A stretch of DNA of 64,000 bases from Colius striatus (lineage: Eukaryota; Chordata; Aves; Coliiformes; Coliidae), in NCBI RefSeq assembly GCF_028858725.1, contig NC_084768.1, forward strand, positions 1,471,853 to 1,535,852, written 5' to 3'. The notes beneath the pieces were generated by a model. That model was not told where the DNA came from and ran no database searches. It saw nothing but the letters and a program-made list of their open reading frames with translations. The position numbers and the translations under genes are program-made. Positions 22,378 to 32,965 of this stretch are shown here, in pieces (within the stretch, counting starts at the first letter, position 1; every line of letters starts with the position of its first letter).

Positions 22378-23035
22378 CTGGGCAGTCGTGGAATCACCCA
22401 GCATGGACTCACACAACCCTTTGGGCTGGCGCCAAAAGCCCCTCAAGCTGCTGCTGGGCTTGGCAGGGTGAGGGCAGGGCTGGGACTGCACCAGCTTCAA
22501 GGCCTTTTCCAGCCTAAGCCGTTGGTTCTCTGCTGGAGATGGGCCCTGGCAGCCAGTGTCCCTGGCAGGGAGCAGAGCTGACGAGTCACTTTGGGTTTTT
22601 TTCTCCCCAAAAAATCCAATTTAGGGGGGTTTCTCCCCAAAATTAGGTCACTTAGAGTTTTTTTCTCCCCCAAAATGAGGTCAATTTGGATTTTTCTCCC
22701 CAAAATGAGGTCGGTTTGGAGGTTTTCTCCCCAAAAAGAAGCCAGTTTAGGGGTTTTTCTCCCCAAAATGAGGTCAATCTGGATGCTCTTCCCCAAAATG
22801 AGGTTGGTTTGGGGATTGTTTTCTCCCCCAAATCAGCTCTATCGGGATTTTTCTCCCCAAAAGGATGTTGCTTTGGGGCTTTTCTCCCCAAAATGAAGCC
22901 AGTTTGTTCTTTTTCTCCCCCAAACGAGGTCAGTTTGGGGCTTTTCTCCCCAGAGCAAGGTCAGTTCATGTTTTTTCTCCCCCAAACGAGGTCACTTTGG
23001 GTTTCCCACCCCCCCTCCAGCCCCTCCCCGGCTAC

Positions 23036-23698
23036 CTCGGAGCCTCCTCAGCGTGTCCTTCAGGATGCTGCTGCGCCAGGAGCTGGGACCCACTCGCTCT
23101 TCTGCCTCAGCTGCAGCCCCAGGCAGCTGCAAACTCACTTTCTCACACCTGGGGGAGGGGAAACCAGCCCCAAAATAACCCCAAAACAACCCTAAACAGC
23201 CTCAAAACAGCTCCAAAACAACTGATTTTTATTTCTCCCCTTTTCCCCCTTTTCCTTCCCCCTTTCCCTTTCCCCCTTTTCCTTCACCCTTTCCCCCTTT
23301 CCCTTTCCCCCTTTTCCTTTCCCTCTTTTCCCTTCCCCCCCTTTTCCCTGCAGAGGCCACATACCTGCTGACCGTGCTCCTCACATCCTGAGGGAAGGAA
23401 AGGGGAGAAAGAGGCTCATCAGGAGCTTCAGTCCTCAAACCATCATCCCCCCACGACCCACAAACACCCCCTGACCCATCCCTCTCCTGAGACCCCAGCC
23501 CAGCTGCTCCCTCTAAGCTCAGTTTTGGGCTGTTTACTCCCTTTTTTGTCCTCCAATTTGCCCTCCAAAGGCAGTGACTGGGATGAATCCACACACCAGC
23601 TGCTGGCTCTTCTCCTCTTGCCCCTCTGTCGAGGTCTCCAGGAGCTTGGTGCCATTTTTGCTCTGTCTCTTCTCAATCTCATTTCTCAGGTCTTCCAG
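23036..23698 (-). pseudogene. TRIM coiled-coil exons, unit 1 (possible 5' part of the minus TRIM gene)
   Basis: Three exons in transcription order: 23698-23597 (102 nt, LEDLRNEIEKRQSKNGTKLL start), 23387-23365 (23 nt, DVRSTVSR) and 23148-23036 (113 nt, CEKVSLQLPG...LKDTLRRLR). They match the second half of the 231-nt TRIM exon, the invariant 23-nt exon and the 116-nt exon of the plus TRIM gene. Phases 0, 2, 1 are correct and the last joins in phase to the PRY-SPRY exon at 20763. They may therefore be real exons of that gene, but its RING, B-box and first coiled-coil half are not visible. Confidence 0.65.
23228..23352 (+). repeat. polypyrimidine tract, unit 1
   Basis: Uninterrupted C/T sequence of CCCCCTTTTCC and CCCTTTCCC blocks in the intron between the 23-nt and 113-nt TRIM exons. 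Across units it ranges from about 120 to nearly 290 bases: 27775-28036, 32377-32618, 36958-37199, 41537-41660, 46003-46290, 50514-50735, 55080-55302, 59457-59682, and 63835 to the window end. The minus strand has repeated GGGG(A)nGGG runs. Confidence 0.8.
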
Positions 23699-24491
23699 CT
23701 GCAGAAAGGAGAGAGGGAGGGAGGCTCAGGTCCTGCTGGGAGAGCTGCCTGCTGCCCCCAGACCCTCAGCCCCAGCTCCCAGGGCTCAGCTGCTTCTGTC
23801 CTGAGGTGCCAAGGAAGGAGCAGCGAGATGGGCAACACCACGAGGAACATCTCCCCCAGGAGATCACCCACCAACCCCAATCCCTGACGGTTTTCCTCAT
23901 GTTCACAGAGAAACCTGAGCCTGGGCGGGAAAGAACATCAACAAACCCAACTCAGTGGCAGAAAGCACCAGGGGTTTGGCTGGAAAGAGCCTGAGAAAAG
24001 CTCCAGAGGCCACGTGGATGTGGTTTGGGGGCAGAAAGGAGTGATATTGCTGCACTCACCAGCTCTGGAGCAGCACAAAGCAACTGAAAAGGGATCTAAA
24101 TGACCCAAAAGCCAGTGCCCAGGGATGGCAGAGGTCAGAGAGGTCAGCACCTACCAGATCCTCCAGTTTTCTGCACCCCAGGGCTGGTCCTTCCCTCACA
24201 GACCTTCTCTCCCTCTCTCTCTTTCTCCCTCTCAGATATCCACCCTGGTTCCTCCCTCAGAGAACCAACAGAACCTGTTGTTTTATCCCTTTGATGGGGC
24301 CAAAACCTTCCCTTCCTGTTCCTCCCCAGCCAGGGACAGAGCTGAGCCTAGGAGGTGTCTCCTGGGCAGGGGGAGGTGGTGGCAGCTTTGCCTGGAGCAG
24401 CATCACGTTTCTCCCTTCAGCTCCTGACTTTTCCCCTTCTTTGGGGGCTCTGAATTTGCTGCTTTTTGTCCTTTATTTCCCCCCCTTTCAG

Positions 24492-25283
24492 GCACAAGCC
24501 ATCAGCTTGGAATGGGATGCAGGACACCCGAACGTGGGTGAGAAGCTCTTGAGGGGTCTGTAAAAGACCCTCAGGGCACCAGAACGTGGGTGAGAAGCTC
24601 TTGAGGGGTCTGTAAAAGACCCTCAGGGCACCAGAACATGGGTGAGAAGCTCGAGGGGTCTGTAAAAGACTCTCAGGGCACCTTTTTGTTCTTTTTTGAC
24701 CTTGTTGTGGTTCCTAGGAGACAAGAAATGTCTTTCCCAGGGACGTGTGGCCTGAGGGGAGGGGGCTGGCAGTCCCCTGGGGACTCACTGGGCTCAGCAG
24801 CTCAGGCACAAGCTGCTTTCATCTCCAGACGAGGTGCCAGTGCCTGAGCTTGGGCTGGAGCTGCCCCTGAAAAGCATCTGCAAGAGCTGGAGAAAGCAGC
24901 TGGGGTGGGGAGATGTGTTTGCAGAGAGAGGTGGGAGAGAGCAGCGGAGGGTGAGTGATGGGGGAAGGACGTGGGGAATGTGGCTCCTGAGCTCGGGGCT
25001 GGGCTGGGATGTGGGATCCTGGCTCTGAGGGGAACGTTGCGGGGTCTGTGGGGGTCCAGGGACCTCCAGCCACCCCCAGATGGGTGTTTGCAGAGCAGCT
25101 GCAGAGTTTTGGCCCCGACTCATTCAGGTTTTCTCCCGCTCTGACGGTCTCTTGGGTCTGGATGTGGATCCAAGGAGCAGGATCCTCCAAGCTGGCAGGG
25201 AAATGATGATGGAGAAGGAGCTGAAGTGGGAGAAAGAGCAAAAACGTCCCCAAGTCGGTGCCATCAAGTCAGTGTCAAAATGA
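24492..25283 (+). other. plus-strand chain of three splice-bounded open segments, unit 1
   Basis: Segments 24492-24537 (after a strong CCCCCTTTCAG acceptor), 24829-24950 (TTTCATCTCCAG acceptor, GGAGG|GTGAGT donor) and 25080-25283 (CCACCCCCAG acceptor, ending TGA) join in phase to about 123 codons. The middle segment reads EVPVPELGLELPLKSICKSW and the last has a charged, possibly helical tail. I do not recognise the family. The same arrangement is in all nine complete units. It may be the remains of a gene on the opposite strand, or chance. Confidence 0.35.
24531..24683 (+). repeat. 52-bp tandem repeat, three copies, unit 1
   Basis: Units start at 24531, 24583 and 24635 with AACGTGGGTGAGAAGCTC and end in CTCAGGGCACCAG. 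Other units: three copies from 29217, 33798, 38379, 42840 and 51916; two copies from 47469, 56482 and 60862. Each copy repeats a CGTGG|GTGAGA splice-donor-like site. Confidence 0.85.
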
Positions 25284-25485
25284 TGGATGACTGAAAGGAA
25301 TCAGTGCAAGCAAGCCCCGAGGAAAGGAAAGGGATGGGCAAAGGAATGAATGAAGTGTCAGCGAAGGGCAAGGAGCAGAAGGCACGAAATGTGCGGGCAA
25401 GGGAAGGAACGGGTGCAGAAAGGGCTGGTGCAGGCAAGAGAGAAACGCAGGGCGAGGCGAGGGCAGCGGCGGCAAAAGCGAGAGG

Positions 25486-25557
25486 TGCCCGAGGTGGTTT
25501 CGAACCCTTGACCTCGAGCGTTTGAGTCGGGTGCTCTGCCGGCTGCGCTAGCCGGGA
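25486..25557 (-). pseudogene. tRNA-like pseudogene, unit 1
   Basis: The minus strand shows a pol III box A (TAGCGCAGCCGG) and a box B-like GGTTCGAAACC at tRNA spacing, in a 72-nt body resembling tRNA-Lys with a CAA at the anticodon position. D-stem pairing is mostly kept. Several acceptor-, anticodon- and T-stem pairs are broken, so it is probably not a working tRNA. Confidence 0.55.
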
Positions 25558-25619
25558 GGCGCTCGGCTGCCCTCTGCCGGCCGCACAAGGCCTCGATCGC
25601 ACGACGCCCCGCCTTCGCT

Positions 25620-26306
25620 TTGCCACCTTTTGCTGCCTTTTCACCCCTTTTTGCTTCGTTTTTGCACCTTTTTGGCTCCTTTTTACCCATTTTTCGTTCA
25701 GTTTTGCAATACTTTTGCTCTTTTTCACACATTTTTTGTTCATTTTTTGCACCTTTTTGGTTCCTTTTCACCCCTTTTTGGTTCGTTTTTGCAACTTTTT
25801 GGTTCCTTTTCATCCCTTTTTGGTTCGTTTTTGTACCTTTTTCGTTCCTTTTCACCTCTTTTTGGTTCGTTTTTGCATCTTTTTGGCTCCTTTTTACCCA
25901 TTTTTCGTTCATTTTGGCACTATTTTTGCTCTTTTTCACCCCTTTTTAGTTCGTTTTTGCAGCTTTTTGGTTCCTTTTCACCCCTTTTTGCTTCGTTTTT
26001 GCACCTTTTTGGTTCCTTTTCACCCCTTTTTGGTTCCTTTTCACCCCTTGCTGGTTCGTTTTTGCACCTTTTTGGCTCCTTTTTACCCCTTTCTGGTTCG
26101 TTTTTGCACCTTTTTGTCTCCTTTTCACCCCTTTTTGGTTCCTTTTTACTGCTTTTTGGTTCGTTTTGGACATTTTTGGCTCCTTTTTACCCATTTCTGG
26201 TTCATTTTTGCACCTTTTTGGTTCTTTTTCACCCCTTTTTGGTTCCTTTTCACCCCTTTTTGGTTCGTTTTTGCAGCTTTTTGGTTCCTTTTCAGCCCTT
26301 TTTGGC
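25620..26306 (+). repeat. minisatellite B, unit 1
   Basis: Alternating units of about 21-24 bases: TTCGTTTTTGCACCTTTTTGG and CTCCTTTTTACCCCTTTTTGG with variants. Copies in other units: 30306-30908, 34887-35489, 39468-40070, 43929-44531, 48510-49043, 53005-53607, 57509-57984 and 61889-62364. All six frames are largely open because the repeat lacks stop triplets. The resulting Phe/Leu/Ser-rich or Lys/Asn/Gln-rich frames are not genes. Confidence 0.85.
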
Positions 26307-26496
26307 AAAGTGCCCCTTTGCAGCCACGGGCACAGACACGTCTGTGATGGACACACGGCCCTGCCCTGGGCCATGGCGGAGCAGCACAGGGAGCCTGGGG
26401 CACGGAGGGGACCCTGCGTGGCCGTCCCTGGGCTGGGCTGGGGCGGGAGCTCAGAGGCAGCCAGGAACAGTCTGTGCCCCGGGCCCTGGGCTCCCG

Positions 26497-26923
<427 letters not shown>

Positions 26924-27581
26924 CTGGGCAGTCGTGGAATCACCCAGCATGGACTCACACAACCCTTTGGGCTGGCGCCAAAAGCCCCTCAAGCTGCTGC
27001 TGGGCTTGGCAGGGTGAGGGCAGGGCTGGGACTGCACCAGCTTCAAGGCCTTTTCCAGCCTAAGCCGTTGGTTCTCTGCTGGAGATGGGCCCTGGCAGCC
27101 AGTGTCCCTGGCAGGGAGCAGAGCTGACGAGTCACTTTGGGTTTTTTTCTCCCCAAAAAAGCCAATTTAGGGGGGTTTCTCCCCAAAATTAGGTCACTTA
27201 GAGTTTTTTTCTCCCCCAAAATGAGGTCAATTTGGATTTTTCTCCCCAAAATGAGGTTGGTTTGGAGGTTTTCTCCCCAAAAAGAAGCCAGTTTAGGGGT
27301 TTTTCTCCCCAAAATGAGGTCAATCTGGATGCTCTTCCCCAAAATGAGGTTGGTTTGGGGATTGTTTTCTCCCCCAAATCAGCTCTATCGGGATTTTTCT
27401 CCCCAAAAGGATGTTGCTTTGGGGCTTTTCTCCCCAAAATGAAGCCAGTTTGTTCTTTTTCTCCCCCAAACGAGGTCAGTTTGGGGCTTTTCTCCCCAGA
27501 GCAAGGTCAGTTCATGTTTTTTCTCCCCCAAACGAGGTCACTTTGGGTTTCCCACCCCCCCTCCAGCCCCTCCCCGGCTAC

Positions 27582-28384
27582 CTCGGAGCCTCCTCAGCGT
27601 GTCCTTCAGGATGCTGCTGCGCCAGGAGCTGGGACCCACTCGCTCTTCTGCCTCAGCTGCAGCCCCAGGCAGCTGCAAACTCACTTTCTCAAACCTGGAG
27701 GAGGGAAAACCAGCCCCAAAATAACCCCAAAACAACCCTAAACAGCCTCAAAACAGCTCCAAAACAACTGATTTTTATTTCTCCCCCTTTCCCCTCCCCC
27801 CTTTTCCTTCCCCCTTTCCCTTTCCCCCTTTTACTTCCCCCTTTCCACCTTTCCCTTTCCCCCTTTTCCTTCCCCCTTTCCCCCTTTCCCTTTCCCCCTT
27901 TTCCTTCTCCCTTTTCCTTCCCCCTTTCCCTTTCCCCCCTTTCCTTTCCCCTTTTCCCCCCTTTCCTTTCCCCTTTTCCCCCTTTCCCTTTCCCCCTTTT
28001 CTTTTCCCTCTTTTCCCTTCCCCCCCTTTTCCCTGCAGAGGCCACATACCTGCTGACCGTGCTCCTCACATCCTGAGGGAAGGAAAGGGGAGAAAGAGGC
28101 TCATCAGGAGCTTCAGTCCTCAAACCATCATCCTCCCACGACCCACAAACACGCCCTGACCCATCCCTCTCCTGAGACCCCAGCCCAGCTGCTCCCTCTA
28201 AGCTCAGTTTTGGGCTGTTTACTCCCTTTTTTTGTCCTCCAATTTGCCCTCCAAAGGCAGTGACTGGGATGAATCCACACACCAGCTGCTGGCTCTTCTC
28301 CTCTTGCCCCTCTGTCGAGGTCTCCAGGAGCTTGGTGCCATTTTTGCTCTGTCTCTTCTCAATCTCATTTCTCAGGTCTTCCAG
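27582..28384 (-). pseudogene. TRIM coiled-coil exons, unit 2
   Basis: Exons 28384-28283, 28072-28050 and 27694-27582. The 113-nt exon begins with Phe (TTT) in place of the Cys (TGT) of unit 1, a change shared with units 3 and 4. Splice sites and phases are kept. Confidence 0.65.
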
Positions 28385-30171
28385 CTGCAGAAAGGAGAGA
28401 GGGAGGGAGGCTCAGGTCCTGCTGGGAGAGCTGCCTGCTGCCCCCAGACCCTCAGCCCCAGCTCCCAGGGCTCAGCTGCTTCTGTCCTGAGGTGCCAAGG
28501 AAGGAGCAACGAGATGGGCAACACCACGAGGAACATCTCCCCCAGGAGATCACCCACCAACCCCAATCCCTGACGGTTTTCCTCATGTTCACAGAGAAAC
28601 CTGAGCCTGGGCGGGAAAGAACATCAACAAACCCAACTCAGTGGCAGAAAGCACCAGGGGTTTGGCTGGAAAGAGCCTGAGAAAAGCTCCAGAGGCCACG
28701 TGGATGTGGTTTGGGGGCAGAAAGGAGTGATATTGCTGCACTCACCAGCTCTGGAGCAGCACAAAGCAACTGAAAAGGGATCTAAATGACCCAAAAGCCA
28801 GTGCCCAGGGATGGCAGAGGTCAGAGAGGTCAGCACCTACCAGATCCTCCAGTTTTCTGCACCCCAGGGCTGGTCCTTCCCTCACAGACCTTCTCTCCCT
28901 CTCTCTCTTTCTCCCTCTCAGATATCCACCCTGGTTCCTCCCTCAGAAAACCAACAGAACCTGTTGTTTTATCCCTTTGATGGGGCCAAAACCTTCCCTT
29001 CCTGTTCCTCCCCAGCCAGGGACAGAGCTGAGCCTAGGAGGTGTCTCCTGGGCAGGGGGAGGTGGTGGCAGCTTTGCCTGGAGCAGCATCACGTTTCTCC
29101 CTTCAGCTCCTGACTTTTCCCCTTCTTTGGGGGCTCTGAATTTGCTGCTTTTTGTCCTTTATTTCCCCCCCTTTCAGGCACAAGCCATCAGCTTGGAATG
29201 GGATGCAGGACACCCGAACGTGGGTGAGAAGCTCTTGAGGGGTCTGTAAAAGACCCTCAGGGCACCAGAACGTGGGTGAGAAGCTCTTGAGGGGTCTGTA
29301 AAAGACCCTCAGGGCACCAGAACGTGGGTGAGAAGCTCGAGGGGTCTGTAAAAGACTCTCAGGGCACCTTTTTGTTCTTTTTTGACCTTGTTGTGGTTCC
29401 TAGGAGACAAGAAATGTCTTTCCCAGGGACGTGTGGCCTGAGGGGAGGGGGCTGGCAGTCCCCTGGGGACTCACTGGGCTCAGCAGCTCAGGCACAAGCT
29501 GCTTTCATCTCCAGACGAGGTGCCAGTGCCTGAGCTTGGGCTGGAGCTGCCCCTGAAAAGCATCTGCAAGAGCTGGAGAAAGCAGCTGGGGTGGGGAGAT
29601 GTGTTTGCAGAGAGAGGTGGGAGAGAGCAGCGGAGGGTGAGTGATGGGGGAAGGACGTGGGGAATGCGGCTCCTGAGCTCGGGGCTGGGCTGGGATGTGG
29701 GATCCTGGCTCTGAGGGGAACGTTGCGGGGTCTGTGGGGGTCCAGGGACCTCCAGCCACCCCCAGATGGGTGTTTGCAGAGCAGCTGCAGAGTTTTGGCC
29801 CCGACTCATTCAGGTTTTCTCCCGCTCTGACGGTCTCTTGGGTCTGGATGTGGATCCAAGGAGCAGGATCCTCCAAGCTGGCAGGGAAATGATGATGAAG
29901 AAGGAGCTGAAGTGGGAGAAAGAGCAAAAACGTCCCCAAGTCGGTGCCATCAAGTCAGTGTCAAAATGATGGATGACTGAAAGGAATCAGTGCAAGCAAG
30001 CCCCGAGGAAAGGAAAGGGATGGGCAAAGGAATGAATGAAGTGTCAGCGAAGGGCAAGGAGCAGAAGGCACGAAATGTGCGGGCAAGGGAAGGAACGGGT
30101 GCAGAAAGGGCTGGTGCAGGCAAGAGAGAAACGCAGGGCGAGGCGAGGGCAGCGGCGGCAAAAGCGAGAGG

Positions 30172-30243
30172 TGCCCGAGGTGGTTTCGAACCCTTGACCT
30201 CGAGCGTTTGAGTCGGGTGCTCTGCCGGCTGCGCTAGCCGGGA
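30172..30243 (-). pseudogene. tRNA-like pseudogene, unit 2
   Basis: Copy of the box A/box B element of unit 1, with no difference seen in the 72 bases. Confidence 0.5.
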
Positions 30244-31098
30244 GGCGCTCGGCTGCCCTCTGCCGGCCGCACAAGGCCTCGATCGCACGACGCCCCGCCT
30301 TCGCTTTGGCACCTTTTGCTGCCTTTTCACCCCTTTTTGCTTCGTTTTTGCACCTTTTTGGCTCCTTTTTACCCATTTTTCGTTCAGTTTTGCAATACTT
30401 TTGCTCTTTTTCACACATTTTTTGTTCATTTTTTGCACCTTTTTGGTTCCTTTTCACCTCTTTTTGGTTCGTTTTTGCACCTTTTTGGCTCCTTTTTACC
30501 CATTTTTCGTTCATTTTTGCACTATTTTTGCTCTTTTTCACCCCTTTTTAGTTCGTTTTTGCAGCTTTTTGGTTCCTTTTCACCCCTTTTTGCTTCGTTT
30601 TTGCACCTTTTTGGTTCCTTTTCACCCCTTTTTGGTTCCTTTTCACCCCTTGCTGGTTCGTTTTTGCACCTTTTTGGCTCCTTTTTACCCCTTTCTGGTT
30701 CGTTTTTGCACCTTTTTGTCTCCTTTTCACCCCTTTTTGGTTCCTTTTTACTGCTTTTTGGTTCGTTTTGGACATTTTTGGCTCCTTTTTACCCATTTCT
30801 GGTTCATTTTTGCACCTTTTTGGTTCTTTTTCACCCCTTTTTGGTTCCTTTTCACCCCTTTTTGGTTCGTTTTTGCAGCTTTTTGGTTCCTTTTCAGCCC
30901 TTTTTGGCAAAGTGCCCCTTTGCAGCCACGGGCACAGACACGTCTGTGATGGACACACGGCCCTGCCCTGGGCCATGGCGGAGCAGCACAGGGAGCCCGG
31001 GGCACGGAGGGGACCCTGCGTGGCCGTCCCTGGGCTGGGCTGGGGCGGGAGCTCAGAGGCAGCCAGGAACAGTCTGTGCCCCGGGCCCTGGGCTCCCG

Positions 31099-31525
<427 letters not shown>

Positions 31526-32183
31526 CTGGGCAGTCGTGGAATCACCCAGCATGGACTCACACAACCCTTTGGGCTGGCGCCAAAAGCCCCTCAAGCTGCT
31601 GCTGGGCTTGGCAGGGTGAGGGCAGGGCTGGGACTGCACCAGCTTCAAGGCCTTTTCCAGCCTAAGCCGTTGGTTCTCTGCTGGAGATGGGCCCTGGCAG
31701 CCAGTGTCCCTGGCAGGGAGCAGAGCTGACGAGTCACTTTGGGTTTTTTTCTCCCCAAAAAAGCCAATTTAGGGGGGTTTCTCCCCAAAATTAGGTCACT
31801 TAGAGTTTTTTTCTCCCCCCAAATGAGGTCAATTTGGATTTTTCTCCCCAAAATGAGGTCGGTTTGGAGGTTTTCTCCCCAAAAAGAAGCCAGTTTAGGG
31901 GTTTTTCTCCCCAAAATGAGGTCAATCTGGATGCTCTTCCCCAAAATGAGGTTGGTTTGGGGATTGTTTTCTCCCCCAAATCAGCTCTATCGGGATTTTT
32001 CTCCCCAAAAGGATGTTGCTTTGGGGCTTTTCTCCCCAAAATGAAGCCAGTTTGTTCTTTTTCTCCCCCAAACGAGGTCAGTTTGGGGCTTTTCTCCCCA
32101 GAGCAAGGTCAGTTCATGTTTTTTCTCCCCCAAACGAGGTCACTTTGGGTTTCCCACCCCCCCTCCAGCCCCTCCCCGGCTAC

Positions 32184-32965
32184 CTCGGAGCCTCCTCAGC
32201 GTGTCCTTCAGGATGCTGCTGCGCCAGGAGCTGGGACCCACTCGCTCTTCTGCCTCAGCTGCAGCCCCAGGCAGCTGCAAACTCACTTTCTCAAACCTGG
32301 GGGAGGGAAAACCAGCCCCAAAATAACCCCAAAACAACCCTAAACAGCCTCAAAAAAGCTCCAAAACAACTGATTTTTATTTCTCCCCCTTTCCCCTCCC
32401 CCCTTTTCCTTCCCCCTTTCCCTTTCCCCCTTTTCCTTCTCCCTTTCCCCCTTTCCCTTTCCCCCTTTTCCTTCTCCCTTTCCCTTTCCCCCTTTTCCTG
32501 CCCCCTTTCCCCCTTTTCCTTCTCCCTTTTCCTTCCCCCCTTTCCCCTTTTCCCCCCTTTCCTTTCCCCTTTTCCCCCTTTTCCTTTCCCTCTTTTCCCT
32601 TCCCCCCCTTTTCCCTGCAGAGGCCACATACCTGCTGACCGTGCTCCTCACATCCTGAGGGAAGGAAAGGGGAGAAAGAGGCTCATCAGGAGCTTCAGTC
32701 CTCAAACCATCATCCCCCCACGACCCACAAACACCCCCTGACCCATCCCTCTCCTGAGACCCCAGCCCAGCTGCTCCCTCTAAGCTCAGTTTTGGGCTGT
32801 TTACTCCCTTTTTTGTCCTCCAATTTGCCCTCCAAAGGCAGTGACTGGGATGAATCCACACACCAGCTGCTGGCTCTTCTCCTCTTGCCCCTCTGTCGAG
32901 GTCTCCAGGAGCTTGGTGCCATTTTTGCTCTGTCTCTTCTCAATCTCATTTCTCAGGTCTTCCAG
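32184..32965 (-). pseudogene. TRIM coiled-coil exons, unit 3
   Basis: Exons 32965-32864, 32654-32632 and 32296-32184; Phe variant at the start of the 113-nt exon. Confidence 0.65.

Noticed and set aside
27775-28047. Gly/Lys/Glu-rich minus-strand frames over the polypyrimidine tract
   Set aside because: Pure GGGAAA-type repeat translation with unit-to-unit length changes not in multiples of three.
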